A stretch of 64,000 nucleotides of DNA from a virus, in the IMG/VR virus record IMGVR_UViG_3300000228_000002, positions 1-64,000 of that record; one strand, 5' to 3'. Made by a program: the position numbers and the translations under genes. The notes under the pieces are model-generated. The model was given only the letters and a program-made list of their open reading frames with translations. It was not told where the DNA came from and searched no databases. Below are positions 1 through 9,147 of the stretch, one piece after another (the first letter of the stretch is position 1; each line of letters starts with the position of its first letter).

Positions 1-45
1 ATAAGGATCGTGTGATGGACCTACTGTATATCTGGACGATTTGAT

Positions 46-2016
46 TTATGAAGGAAGCTTGGATCTGCTAGCTTTGGTCCACCCTTCTGCTACGTCCTCC
101 CAATCATGGTTTTCCACAGTCTTGGTGAACCATTTGTCACTTTCTATCTTGTCTTTAAGTTCTGCACCTTCTTTTGTCTTCAAGTCGATGTATTTACCAT
201 GTTCATCTTGAATAGAAAGGACACTCATGTCTGAGAAGAACCATGTGTTTTGACCACGGTTCCCGTCTGCATCTGCACCGTAGCCATGCTCAAAATCAAA
301 GCACTGTTCAACCTCAACTTCATAGATTTGAGGCTCGCCATTGGCATCCTCAATCTCAACATCGGAAAAGGAGTGAGTTAAACACTTATCCGATGCTACA
401 GTCTTTTTTCCAGAGATAGCCTCGTCAATTTTTGGTTGCTTAGCATAATCTTCTAGACCTTTCTGAATAAAGAGAAGGGTATCCCCTTTATCTTCGAAAG
501 TCACACCGTTATTACTGGCAAAATCAAGACAAAGCTTCTCAAGAGATTGCTCAAGAGCTTCTTGGCCATATAGCTTGTGGTAATCATTAAGATTCTTAGT
601 AAGGTTCTTAAGGAAGTTAGCCTTTAGGTTCTTTCCAGTGGCATCTTCGTTAGTTAAAAGAGTAAATTTCTTGTTGACATCAGCATTGCAAGAGTTAAAA
701 TCTTCCATTTCCTCATTTGCTTCAACAGTCTCATGTTCTACCATGTTTGAGTAGGCATCAGGCTTATACGATTTCTCAAGTGCAGCTCTCATTTGAGCCA
801 TTTTGGATTCATCTACATTCTGTTCGAAACCAACCAAGAAATCTTCAAGTGAGTAGTCAGCATTTTCGCTTAAAGGTTCAAATCCTTTATCGTGTGCAAT
901 ACACGGTATCTCAAGAGGTAAATCACCGTCTTGAATTGCACACTCTACCTGTTTGCTTGTTCCATAAACCCAAACCTCAGGTAGAATTTCTTCCCAAGAC
1001 ACTGTCTCAGAAGCTTGGACTTTAGCCAAACTACGAGAATCTTCCACGTGAAGAATGATTTTCTTATCCAGTTCTTCAATACTTGTGATAAGGAACTCAC
1101 CTTGGGCCACTGGATTATCGATAAGAACTACGATTTCAGAAGAATCGTTAAAGTGTCCGAGTGTTTGTAGGAATCCCAAATAATCGTATGCATCTTTAGG
1201 TACACAGTTATTAGCAATAATCGTAGTATAGCCATTGATAGTTTTGACTTTACAGACCGGGTAAGAATCGCCAGTACCATCATTCTGAATGATCATTGCA
1301 CAGTCGTCATCATTGGTACCAAGACCATCTGTTAAATCCTTAACAGTCATGACTGGTGTTGCAGCTTTGGCAATTTCTTCTGCCTCAACCAAGTTCCCTT
1401 CTACGTAAACAGCTGAATTGTAGCTCTCTTCAAGAGTTTCTCTCATAGCTTGGAGTCGATCTTCATCCGATTCGGCCAAGTCTGCAAAATTTGCAAGCTC
1501 GAAGTTCGGTTCATCACTTCCACCATTGTACCCTACTCCACCGTAAATCATTGGGAGTTGGCAGATAACACCGTCCGAAATGTGTGCCCAGACATCAACT
1601 TGTTCTTGTGTTCCGTAGATTTCATTTCCTTGATCATCAGCATGCCACATTGGGGTAGAGGCAGTAGCTTCCTGACCCTTCACCAGTTCGTTAGTGGCAT
1701 TCTTTACCATATCTTTAAATTGCTCGGACCCGAGGAAATCCTCGAAAGTGTGGTAATTGCAACCACCAAGAAAATCCTCGCCAAAACCATGTTCCAGATT
1801 TTCTTCATCACCCTTATTGCACACCTTTACGTGAGCAGTAAACCAGGCAGCTTTATTTCCAGAGAAGAACTTCAATTGTATCTCATCGGAAACACTCTCT
1901 TCCATATAAGAGTCACTCAAAGTAGAAGGATCAACATCGTCCTCCACAGCTTTGAAGATTACTGAAAGTTCAGGATTCTCAGGGTGAGGTAGAATTTTTT
2001 CCAAGTATGTTTTCAT
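46..2016 (-). CDS. Modular polyprotein A, putative processed internal head protein
   Basis: 656 residues, acidic, no enzyme family recognised. Four Ala-Ser junctions are visible: EATA|S at 119/120, KVQA|S at 335/336, KTVA|S at 541/542 and WTKA|S at 649/650. The two middle segments (120-335 and 336-541) are homologous: both carry IYGT/VYGT, then a QMR/QAMR..LE.SY segment. The first and last segments share LEHGFG/FEHGYG. The junctions therefore coincide with the repeat borders. I infer a precursor cut into four modules by the phage maturation protease. The start is ATG overlapping the upstream stop as TAATG, with GGAG upstream, so it is translationally coupled to protein B. Function after cleavage is unknown. 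Confidence 0.9.
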   Translation of the reverse strand: MKTYLEKILPHPENPELSVIFKAVEDDVDPSTLSDSYMEESVSDEIQLKFFSGNKAAWFTAHVKVCNKGDEENLEHGFGEDFLGGCNYHTFEDFLGSEQFKDMVKNATNELVKGQEATASTPMWHADDQGNEIYGTQEQVDVWAHISDGVICQLPMIYGGVGYNGGSDEPNFELANFADLAESDEDRLQAMRETLEESYNSAVYVEGNLVEAEEIAKAATPVMTVKDLTDGLGTNDDDCAMIIQNDGTGDSYPVCKVKTINGYTTIIANNCVPKDAYDYLGFLQTLGHFNDSSEIVVLIDNPVAQGEFLITSIEELDKKIILHVEDSRSLAKVQASETVSWEEILPEVWVYGTSKQVECAIQDGDLPLEIPCIAHDKGFEPLSENADYSLEDFLVGFEQNVDESKMAQMRAALEKSYKPDAYSNMVEHETVEANEEMEDFNSCNADVNKKFTLLTNEDATGKNLKANFLKNLTKNLNDYHKLYGQEALEQSLEKLCLDFASNNGVTFEDKGDTLLFIQKGLEDYAKQPKIDEAISGKKTVASDKCLTHSFSDVEIEDANGEPQIYEVEVEQCFDFEHGYGADADGNRGQNTWFFSDMSVLSIQDEHGKYIDLKTKEGAELKDKIESDKWFTKTVENHDWEDVAEGWTKASRSKLPS

Positions 2017-4490
2017 TATTTAACTCCATAGAACTTGAGAATTTCTTCACAAGCCTTCTCAATTTTGTCGTTTTCGTAAATTTTGTTTGTCATTTCGTTG
2101 AGTGGCTCTAGAGCATCCTCATAATCCTCATCAGGAGTTGAGTCATTACTTTGAGCCATGAATTCTACGTAGTCTTTGATAGCATCAGAACCATCACGAA
2201 GAATAGCCAGAATCTCCTTACAAGCCAGTCCACCAACGTCTGCAAGAGCCGATCTTGGGATAGCATCACCATAGTGATCAAGATATTGATTGAGACCACC
2301 ATTATACACTTCTGCAAAGAAGTCTGCGATCTTATCAAGTGAGTGCCACTTCTTGAGGAACTCTGGTGCTACTTCAAGACGATCTTGACCCTTGCACTTT
2401 TCAAGTTCATCAATGAAGATATCATAGTTGGACGATTCTGAGGCAGTTGATACATCTGCAGAAGGATTGTGACTTTCGATAAACTTCTCAAATCTGAGTT
2501 TATCCAAAGCACCTTCGCCAATTGTTTCCTTTATGGCTTTAGAAACTGAATCCAGGTTTCCACCCTCCATTGACTTGTTGGAAACCATGTCACCCAGATA
2601 GCTACCAGCTTGTGAGTCCAGGAAGTCACGGATGACATTTTCCGTATAACCAGTCTTATTGGAAATATAATGAACTGTTAGTGTGAAAGCATTGCTAGCA
2701 TCGTCATCAGATAAGCTAAACGGAGCACCGTTCAAAGAACCGCGGAATCCCCATCCTACATTCTTAGACTTGGCATCCTCATCAGATGAAGAAGTAGCCA
2801 CAGTAGTAAGGTCGGACTCAAGAACCAACACTTTAGGGTTGTTCTTGTTGTAGTCTGCCTCTTTAGGGTAAACCATTATCTCGAACTGATCTGTCTCTTT
2901 GTTGTAGTGAACGATGGAATAGAAAGCATTCTTGAACTTTTTAAGCTCTGGAATTGAACCTGCATCCTTCTCAAATTCTTGGATAGTGAATTCTTCTTCC
3001 TCATTAGAATACTTGTTCTCAAGGAAGTCTTCAGCTTTCGCAACATCACCTTCAGAGTGGAATGAGTCCATAGACTCTTGGTAGTTTGCAAATAATTCAT
3101 CTGCTAGACCACTCAATTTATGTTCTTTTTCGTATCTGACTGCCAATCTCTCAGCCCCAGACATGTCCATATTTTTTGTTTCTTTAAGGTATTTTTCAGT
3201 TAGTTCAGTGATAAGCTCTTTAACTTTACCAGCCTCAGAAGTAGTAGCCTCTAGGTCAGTAGCTTCATCATTTTCGTTGATACGGAATTTAACTACTTTA
3301 CCTTTGAATTCTTTTCCTAATTCTTGATCTTTCAGGTGGAAGAATGCACTACCGTCCTTAACGAAATAACTAGCACTGTCGCTCATTCCTTCCTTGCGGT
3401 AAACCACTTTGCCAATTTTCTTATCATCAGATGCAGTAGACTGTCCGAGACATCCAAGAAGGAATTCGTTTGTTTTTTCTTTACTTTGTATCATTTCTGG
3501 AGTTAATCCGTTAATGAATTTATCTGCAGCAATGAGAGCTCTGTCATACGATACACTGTCTAGTGGGTGGGATAAGGTGAAACCAGGACAAGTTACCCCA
3601 ATCTCTTGGATAGATTCTTTGATAACATCAATTATCACTTCCTCATCGCCAACTTCGATTGAAGTCTGCTTATTCGTGCTGCTACCCATATTCTCCCATT
3701 CGTAGTCAACTGAGGCGGTAGATGTACCAATTATTTTTTCAACTATTTTGACTGCATCAGCATCGACCTGTCTGAAACTGTCGATTCTGTCAAGCCATTT
3801 TTTGAGATAACTCTTAACAAGTGGTCTAGCATCTTCACCTGCTTTGAGGTCGAAAATGTCGTCGAATAAGCTATCATCTCCGATTATTTCGTATGCATCT
3901 GGCAATTCTAAATAATCACCTTTTTCGTTTTTCACTACTAACCAAGGCTTGCTCATTAGCTCTTTCAGTTTAAGAGCATTTTCTTTGCTACTGAAAGGAG
4001 ATGACCACATACCTGCTGCAGCCTCATCTGGTTTGATTTCTTCCGCTTTCTTATAGAAAATCTTGGCTACACCACCAAGTTCAAGGACCTCTGCAGCCTT
4101 AGCTCTACGAATACATTTCTCATAGCTGTTAGCATTTTTGAAAGTGTTAGCCATATTTTGGGCTAATTTATGCATCTTGATTTCGTCGCCATCGGCTTTA
4201 TCACGAAGATCCTCGATTCTTTTGATATCCTTGTCACCAGGTTCTAGTCCTTTGACATCCCCATAACCTGATTCGGATTTAGAAAGAAAATCTTCTGCTG
4301 TTTGCTTAATCTTCTCAGCTTCAGATTGATCTTCAGTGTATACAATTATGTACCCATCGTCTTCCAATGAAATGTCGACCTCTGTAGTGTCGTAAATTGC
4401 TTGGAATAACTCCAATGTGGCATCACTTCTTGATGGTAGAGTAATTTTAAAGGTATCTTTTCCGAATTCTTCCATTCTCAACTTAGACAT
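2016..4490 (-). CDS. Modular polyprotein B, putative processed internal head protein
   Basis: 824 residues from ATG at 4490, chosen because GGAG precedes it at normal spacing; a longer TTG start at 4580 would overlap the upstream gene by about 90 bases. No known fold recognised; mostly acidic with charged helices. Three junctions have the identical core STA|S: 259/260, 353/354 and 683/684. A weaker variant, TVATSSS, lies near 566. The opening module contains a short DGYIIVYTEDQSEAEKI segment that resembles the end of the 71-residue product at 13068-13283. Second-last gene of the C/YiiX-like/B/A operon, with one base between it and the upstream stop. Confidence 0.9.
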   Translation of the reverse strand: MSKLRMEEFGKDTFKITLPSRSDATLELFQAIYDTTEVDISLEDDGYIIVYTEDQSEAEKIKQTAEDFLSKSESGYGDVKGLEPGDKDIKRIEDLRDKADGDEIKMHKLAQNMANTFKNANSYEKCIRRAKAAEVLELGGVAKIFYKKAEEIKPDEAAAGMWSSPFSSKENALKLKELMSKPWLVVKNEKGDYLELPDAYEIIGDDSLFDDIFDLKAGEDARPLVKSYLKKWLDRIDSFRQVDADAVKIVEKIIGTSTASVDYEWENMGSSTNKQTSIEVGDEEVIIDVIKESIQEIGVTCPGFTLSHPLDSVSYDRALIAADKFINGLTPEMIQSKEKTNEFLLGCLGQSTASDDKKIGKVVYRKEGMSDSASYFVKDGSAFFHLKDQELGKEFKGKVVKFRINENDEATDLEATTSEAGKVKELITELTEKYLKETKNMDMSGAERLAVRYEKEHKLSGLADELFANYQESMDSFHSEGDVAKAEDFLENKYSNEEEEFTIQEFEKDAGSIPELKKFKNAFYSIVHYNKETDQFEIMVYPKEADYNKNNPKVLVLESDLTTVATSSSDEDAKSKNVGWGFRGSLNGAPFSLSDDDASNAFTLTVHYISNKTGYTENVIRDFLDSQAGSYLGDMVSNKSMEGGNLDSVSKAIKETIGEGALDKLRFEKFIESHNPSADVSTASESSNYDIFIDELEKCKGQDRLEVAPEFLKKWHSLDKIADFFAEVYNGGLNQYLDHYGDAIPRSALADVGGLACKEILAILRDGSDAIKDYVEFMAQSNDSTPDEDYEDALEPLNEMTNKIYENDKIEKACEEILKFYGVK

Positions 4491-4491
4491 A

Positions 4492-5079
4492 TTAACTCCG
4501 TGCGGATTTTGATAAATAAATCTTATAGAACAGTTTTGATGCATCATAGAAATCACTAGGTGCAATCGTTTCCTGTCCAAGAATTACTCTCAATTTAAAT
4601 GGGCTCTGCCCTAGTACAAATTTGAAAGCATGATAAATTATCTCAGAACAATAAAATTTGTCAATGTTCGAGGTATTAATCGAGAAGTCGTATGGCTTAC
4701 CTATTTGTCTACTGCAAAAGTCCACTGCCAACCATTTCTGTTCATCCGTCATAAAGTTAGGACGAGAAACAGCACAATAGTCTTTACCAAATAGAAACCA
4801 AGCTAAGCTGGTCTCTACTACTCCGTGGGTTGTTGCTTCAATTACTTTACCATTTCCGTCATATATGGCAACATGACCCCAGAATCCAGGAATGAAAAGG
4901 TTCGAAAGTTCTCCACGTGTTCTAGTGGATATTACATCCCCAACTTTGAGAACTGTAAGCATATGCTCATAGTCTGCCTGTTCTATTCTCTTTCTGCTGA
5001 ATGGCATATAAACTTTTGCAATTCTTTGCGAAAAGAAAGATGTCACTTTAAGTAGATTTCTCTGAATCCATGATTTCAT
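4492..5079 (-). CDS. YiiX/YebB-like permuted papain-fold cysteine hydrolase
   Basis: 195 residues. The conserved elements of the permuted NlpC/P60 (YiiX-like, C92) family are visible in order: GD at 47-48, WGHVAIY with the likely catalytic His69, EA..GVVE at 81-89, and YCSEII with the likely nucleophile Cys144. Family members are amidases, peptidases or acyl-hydrolases. In a phage the substrate could be peptidoglycan, lipid or a protein amide; the sequence does not decide. The first 30 residues are basic and amphipathic, without a clear signal peptide. It overlaps gene C by ATGA and is followed one base later by polyprotein B, so it may be a virion-associated partner of these proteins. Confidence 0.85.
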   Translation of the reverse strand: MKSWIQRNLLKVTSFFSQRIAKVYMPFSRKRIEQADYEHMLTVLKVGDVISTRTRGELSNLFIPGFWGHVAIYDGNGKVIEATTHGVVETSLAWFLFGKDYCAVSRPNFMTDEQKWLAVDFCSRQIGKPYDFSINTSNIDKFYCSEIIYHAFKFVLGQSPFKLRVILGQETIAPSDFYDASKLFYKIYLSKSARS

Positions 5080-7424
5080 TTAATTACTGCCTTGTCTATG
5101 GTAGGTTTGCTAACCTTGTCCGAATGTGGGTATACTGCTTTGGCTCTATAGCCGTAAGTTTCAAAGTCTTCTAATTCCTTGCCTTCAATAACCTTGATTG
5201 GGATAGACATATTCAATACTATAGCAGTGTTGATTCTATGTTGTCCGTCCAATGCATACAGAGAATTTTTCCACTTGACCACCATTGGTTCAAGGGTTGC
5301 TTTAATAATTTTCTCTGCCTCTTCGTGGGAGACGGGTTCTCTGTCTGAGTGATCAAAAAACGTTTCATCGTGATTGGTGTGGATCTTTTTCAATTGTTCA
5401 GGAGTCATAATAACAATATCTGCACTGTCTATTAGATCGTTCAAAAAATCTTGGCCAACGTTGAAATCGGTTCTTCTCTCTAGGTGGTTGAAGCCATCCT
5501 TATGAGTAGTATCTTCTGAGGCAGTGGCCTCAAATTTCTTGTCCATTTTCATTTTGTCCATTACGATAGAATTGACCCTTACTTTGGATTTTGGTTTGAG
5601 TCTGATTTCACACTCTCCATTTCCTCTAGGGTGAATCCAGTGTTCAATAGTCTCTGCCCAGTCAACGTTTGATTCCTCTGCAAGTCCTTCCAGTACGACT
5701 AATTTTTGACTCTTGTCACCCCAGTAGGTAGACACTTTGTCTTTATCCCAAGTCCAGTATATACCAATATCTTTCTTGTTGATCTTGTTCTCATCATTAA
5801 TTCGGATGCCTCTGTATATAGGCTTACCGATAATATTTTCCAAGTCACTTCTCAGTTCGGATTCATTCTTGATCGGATCGATGAAATTGGAATAGACACC
5901 GTTTTTGTAATCTTCTTGTACCTTCTGTAATGCCTTCTCAAACGAAGAGCTAGCATAGGCAAGCTTCGGATCTGTCTCTTTGAAAGTGTTGTCGTTGATG
6001 TCTTTATACCTGACCTTGTCGAATTCCTTGGCTTTATCCAGGAAATCCTTAGCTTTCAGATTGACCTTAATACAACTAACATCTTTCTTTTCATCGAGGT
6101 TAAGGTTTGCCAGCCACTTGTGGTGACCATCCAATATGTAATTGTCACTAGACACCAGTAGGGGCTTCTTCAGCTTCTCTTTATCGGGACCCATCAACTG
6201 AACTTTGCCCATGTTGAATTCGTTCTGAGTAGGCTTCAGTTTGAGTGGAGATATTTTGACTTCCTTAACTTCAACCCCTTCCTCTTTAAGGAACTCTATG
6301 AATTTCTCAAAGTGCTTCTTCTTGATCTGAGGCATGTTACGTCTTGGAATACCAAGGTTCTTATCCTTATTTGGTATTTCTAGTGCAACAGTGGTGGGTC
6401 TATTTGTGATGAAGGCTTTATCTACGAAAACGTCAACGGTGCTATCCAGTTCCAAATACCCACTAAGGTAGGCTTTGATCTCTTTGTAAGCTTTCTCATT
6501 GGCTTCTTTAACGTGGACTTCAAGTATAGACTTTCCTGGTTCATTGTACTTGTACACACGACCTATGTTGACCATATCCATATTGGATAAATCTTCCAAC
6601 ATGTCGATCATGGCCTTTCGTTGTCCAGGTTCAGTAGAGAGCTTGAACTTGAACTCTCTTTTTGATGTAGAGGCAAATGAATTTGTCCCCACGTCGAAGT
6701 CACTTGAATAATTTTGAAGACCTTTATCGATCTCGGAAGAATGATTACCAAATAAATATCGGTACGAATCCTGGACATCAAATATGTTGCTTTCGCCTTT
6801 CTCTCTTTCGATGTGTCTGTCCAAGAAACCCTGTTGCTCACGTTCAGTTAGCATCTTAGTTAGAATACGATAGAAATAGTCTTTGTCAATAGAATTGTAG
6901 TATTTGTTTCTAATGTACTCTAGGTTTCCAGATTCTGTTAGTGTTGGTTTCTTGTCAAACTCTTCCAACTGCTCACGACTGAATTCACCTGCTCCATACT
7001 CGATCAGATTGTACAAGGAAACAGAGGCTGCAGTAGGATAGGCATCGATCCATTTGCTTCTAGTCAGACCTTTTGGATAACGGATCATGCGACTCATAAA
7101 TCTGAAGTCTTTATTTCGACTTCTGTTCTCCAGGAATCCAAATTCTTTGTACCATTTGATAAGTTTGTTTGTTTTGATTTCAGATGGGCTAAGTACAATG
7201 ATTTTCCCGTTGTCGTCGGCCCACTTGATGAGCTTATTCATTAAGGCAGTTCCGTAGCCCTTTCCTCTGTATTCTTTTGCAATTTCTACTAGCTTGAGTT
7301 CTATAGCATTTCTACCGGGGTAATCGAAGATGTCCAAATATGGATAGCCTTTTGGTCCTTTCTCCAAGTATTCGTGAAATTCCTTTCTCAAATCATCCTC
7401 AATGAAAGCATGAACTGTACTCAT
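5076..7424 (-). CDS. Polyprotein C: GNAT, ParB-like, ADP-ribosyltransferase-like and ParB-like modules
   Basis: 782 residues. Modules in order: GNAT acetyltransferase 1-118 (acetyl-CoA loop YRGKGYGTAL at 52-61); unassigned 134-251; ParB/Srx-like 252-491 (YILDGHHKWLAN at 429-440); ADP-ribosyltransferase-like 492-635 (YRGI at 537, IYWTW..KVSTYWG as a possible STS-type strand, and the E-x-E pair Glu604/Glu606); second ParB-like 636-782 (LYALDGQHRINTA at 722). Ala-Ser junctions sit between modules at 133/134, 251/252, 491/492 and 635/636 (EATA|S). T4 Alt is a known ART processed in the prohead and injected with DNA; a similar role is inferred here. GAGG precedes the ATG. Family assignments rest on motifs only. 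Confidence 0.88.
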   Translation of the reverse strand: MSTVHAFIEDDLRKEFHEYLEKGPKGYPYLDIFDYPGRNAIELKLVEIAKEYRGKGYGTALMNKLIKWADDNGKIIVLSPSEIKTNKLIKWYKEFGFLENRSRNKDFRFMSRMIRYPKGLTRSKWIDAYPTAASVSLYNLIEYGAGEFSREQLEEFDKKPTLTESGNLEYIRNKYYNSIDKDYFYRILTKMLTEREQQGFLDRHIEREKGESNIFDVQDSYRYLFGNHSSEIDKGLQNYSSDFDVGTNSFASTSKREFKFKLSTEPGQRKAMIDMLEDLSNMDMVNIGRVYKYNEPGKSILEVHVKEANEKAYKEIKAYLSGYLELDSTVDVFVDKAFITNRPTTVALEIPNKDKNLGIPRRNMPQIKKKHFEKFIEFLKEEGVEVKEVKISPLKLKPTQNEFNMGKVQLMGPDKEKLKKPLLVSSDNYILDGHHKWLANLNLDEKKDVSCIKVNLKAKDFLDKAKEFDKVRYKDINDNTFKETDPKLAYASSSFEKALQKVQEDYKNGVYSNFIDPIKNESELRSDLENIIGKPIYRGIRINDENKINKKDIGIYWTWDKDKVSTYWGDKSQKLVVLEGLAEESNVDWAETIEHWIHPRGNGECEIRLKPKSKVRVNSIVMDKMKMDKKFEATASEDTTHKDGFNHLERRTDFNVGQDFLNDLIDSADIVIMTPEQLKKIHTNHDETFFDHSDREPVSHEEAEKIIKATLEPMVVKWKNSLYALDGQHRINTAIVLNMSIPIKVIEGKELEDFETYGYRAKAVYPHSDKVSKPTIDKAVIK

Positions 7425-7591
7425 TCTATAACCTCAATATTATCTAAATCTTCGGATGTAACGTGGTAAGACTTATCGGTATTCTTCTCGATATTCTTCT
7501 CGGAGATTATGGTATGATTTTCAGTGGATAAAACAACCACCCCAAATACACCACCATACTTAACAGAGGAGCCAACAGGTATTAAACACAT
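7421..7591 (-). CDS. Small protein, 56 residues, upstream of polyprotein C
   Basis: An open frame from ATG at 7591 ends in a TGA that overlaps the ATG of the polyprotein C gene (ATGA), the arrangement used elsewhere in this operon. The product is hydrophobic and Gly/Val rich at the start (VKYGGVFGVVVLS) and acidic at the end. No strong SD is visible, and it is not recognised. Coupling makes it a likely first gene of the operon, but the call rests on context. Confidence 0.5.
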   Translation of the reverse strand: MCLIPVGSSVKYGGVFGVVVLSTENHTIISEKNIEKNTDKSYHVTSEDLDNIEVIE

Positions 7592-7624
7592 ATTACTAAA
7601 AAATAAGGTTCATAAAATGGGAGA

Positions 7625-7894
7625 ATGAAATCGGAAGAAGATTACAAGTGGTATGATGAGAGAAATCAGGAAGGTCGTCGTCCTTCTATAAATCACCGTG
7701 GTTTAATGCCTAAATGTTTTAACTGTAATGGAACATATCAGAGTGGGAAGTCAGATAGAGAAGGACAGGTTCTAGTAACACATCCCAGAAACTCCTGTCC
7801 TTTCAAGAAGAGTATTTACGGAAAAGATGAGTTGGAGTGTATAGCACAGATAAGGGAGTCAAACGAGGCTATGCTCAAGAAGAGGACTACTTAG
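7625..7894 (+). CDS. Small zinc-binding protein
   Basis: 89 residues with a CFNC pair, then HPRNSCPF, giving a C-x2-C...H...C arrangement that could hold one zinc ion. Otherwise basic, with many Glu/Lys. GGGAG is very close to the ATG; another AAGG lies further upstream next to a three-codon leader. It stands alone on the plus strand between two minus-strand units, and its 3' end overlaps that of the small lipoprotein gene by 8 bases. Function unknown. Confidence 0.65.
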   Translation: MKSEEDYKWYDERNQEGRRPSINHRGLMPKCFNCNGTYQSGKSDREGQVLVTHPRNSCPFKKSIYGKDELECIAQIRESNEAMLKKRTT

Positions 7895-8063
7895 TAAGAA
7901 CAGCCCCACAATTTTTGGCTTTGTTCTTTGCATTTTCTGCATCTGCCACTAGGCATTTGAGGTCTGCCTCCTCATATTGGTCAAGTTCCTTCTGAAACTT
8001 TACCCACGACGGATCAACCGAGCCACATCCAGCCAGATACACAACAAAGATGAGGAACTTCAT
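7887..8063 (-). CDS. Small lipoprotein, spanin-like candidate
   Basis: 58 residues. A short hydrophobic signal MKFLIFVVYL is followed by the lipobox LAGC with Cys13 as the lipidation site. The mature part is a charged helix (QKELDQYEEADLKC...) with two further cysteines. AAGGG precedes the ATG at 7-base spacing. Phage outer-membrane spanin subunits are lipoproteins of this size, but there is no adjacent inner-membrane spanin gene, so a superinfection-exclusion or moron role is equally possible. Confidence 0.65.
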   Translation of the reverse strand: MKFLIFVVYLAGCGSVDPSWVKFQKELDQYEEADLKCLVADAENAKNKAKNCGAVLTK

Positions 8064-8092
8064 AAACCGCCCTTAGTTTAAATTTTTCCAGA

Positions 8093-8680
8093 ATGAAGCT
8101 AGTCAAACCAGGCAATTTACAAAATATTCTAACAGTAGTAACCTCGAACGTTGGGGAACGAAAGTTCAACCTGACCGAGATTCAATGTCCAGTGATCAGT
8201 GGGTTCAAATACTGTAAGTGGTGTGCCAAAAATCCAGTCTATGGTCAGAAACAGTATTGCAGTGAAGATTGCAAATTCTCTATCTATTGTTTCTGCTACC
8301 CTCAGACGTTCCCTGCTACCAGAGTATTACTGGAAAGACAAGGTTTCTCCTGCTCCACTTGTAACTATAGCTACATTGATGCCATTGAGAAAGCTATAGT
8401 AGATTGTAAGAAGCTCGAACCAAATCTAGAGTGGGATGTAAATGCCGAGTGGATAGTTAGCACAGCCAAGAAGTATATCCCAGATGAGAGAAGAATAGAA
8501 ACCGATCACATCATAGCTATTAGCAATGGTGGTGATAGCTTCGGTCTATCAAATGTTGAGATAAAGTGTAATAGTTGTCACAAGAGCAAGAGTAGTGACG
8601 AGTCCCGTATACGAAATAAAGAACAGAATATGTATAGCGGGACTCGTAGCACTTATAAGAAAGTTCGGGATATGAATTAG
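8093..8680 (+). CDS. HNH endonuclease with zinc fingers
   Basis: 195 residues. The N-terminal half has a four-cysteine knuckle (YCKWC...YCSEDC) and a second Cys cluster (FSCSTC). The C-terminal half is an HNH nuclease: ETDHIIAISNGG supplies DH, then SNVEIKCNSCHKSKSS supplies the second zinc pair and the final His. This is the usual layout of free-standing phage HNH homing-type endonucleases. The SD is weak. The 3' end overlaps the next minus-strand gene by 4 bases. It probably acts on DNA in the cytoplasm, as a mobile selfish gene or packaging accessory. Confidence 0.85.
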   Translation: MKLVKPGNLQNILTVVTSNVGERKFNLTEIQCPVISGFKYCKWCAKNPVYGQKQYCSEDCKFSIYCFCYPQTFPATRVLLERQGFSCSTCNYSYIDAIEKAIVDCKKLEPNLEWDVNAEWIVSTAKKYIPDERRIETDHIIAISNGGDSFGLSNVEIKCNSCHKSKSSDESRIRNKEQNMYSGTRSTYKKVRDMN

Positions 8681-8955
8681 TAGCCTAGGGCCTTTTTAAC
8701 AGGACCCTCTTCAGACGGAGTGTCTTTAGTCATTACGACAGAACTAGCTGCTGCATCTTGAGGTTTTTCAAATTTTTCTGCGTCTTCTGGATTTTGACCG
8801 TGCTCGAGGTTGGTAGCCTCGTCCTTCATGTTTTCAAGAGCTACTTTAGCTCTATCTAGGTCTGCTTTGGCGATTTTTCCGCCTTTAACCCAGATACCGC
8901 ACTTGACTAAGAAGTCAATTACTTCGTTCTTCGACATTTCACTAGCTGATTTCAC
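8677..8955 (-). CDS. Small acidic protein, possible virion-associated
   Basis: 92 residues beginning with GTG; the GTG overlaps the upstream TAG as TAGTG, so translation is coupled to the 61-residue gene before it. The first 55 residues look like a small helical domain (MSKNEVIDFLVKCGIWVKGGKIAKADLDRA is split here in words: a helix, then a GGK turn, then another helix). The tail is acidic and contains DAAA|SS, a possible relative of the Ala-Ser junctions in the polyproteins. No family recognised. Confidence 0.7.
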   Translation of the reverse strand: MKSASEMSKNEVIDFLVKCGIWVKGGKIAKADLDRAKVALENMKDEATNLEHGQNPEDAEKFEKPQDAAASSVVMTKDTPSEEGPVKKALGY

Positions 8956-9140
8956 TAAGCCTCCAATTCAGCCTTCAGGGCATCGATGGCCGCTTGAAGA
9001 GCTGTTTCTGCAGATTCAATAGCAGTTACACTAGTTAACTGTAAAGATGCTGCTTCAATCTTAGCACTATGCAACAACGTCATTGATGATTTCAATTGAA
9101 CCATAATTTGTCGTTTTTTGTATTGTTCTAAAGTTTCCAT
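8955..9140 (-). CDS. Small coiled-coil protein
   Basis: 61 residues, almost entirely alpha-helical by composition (Ala/Glu/Leu rich, heptad-like spacing in the second half), with IEAASLQ in the middle. AGGGGT precedes the ATG. It is coupled to the following 92-residue gene. A TAAATAAATAGG sequence lies just upstream on the minus strand and resembles a T4-type late promoter. Unknown function. Confidence 0.7.
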   Translation of the reverse strand: METLEQYKKRQIMVQLKSSMTLLHSAKIEAASLQLTSVTAIESAETALQAAIDALKAELEA

Positions 9141-9147
9141 ATGACCC

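Noticed and set aside
1450-1965. Plus-strand frame of 171 residues
   Set aside because: Antisense to polyprotein A, no SD, no domain-like text; A has clear repeats and a coupled start.
46-7424. Reading the Ala-Ser pairs as chance from composition alone
   Set aside because: Total A-S counts are only moderately raised, but the shared left flanks (STA, EATA, VNA) and coincidence with repeat and domain borders argue against chance.
7887-8063. Firm call of the small lipoprotein as o-spanin
   Set aside because: No inner-membrane spanin partner or lysis cassette is adjacent; kept only as a candidate.
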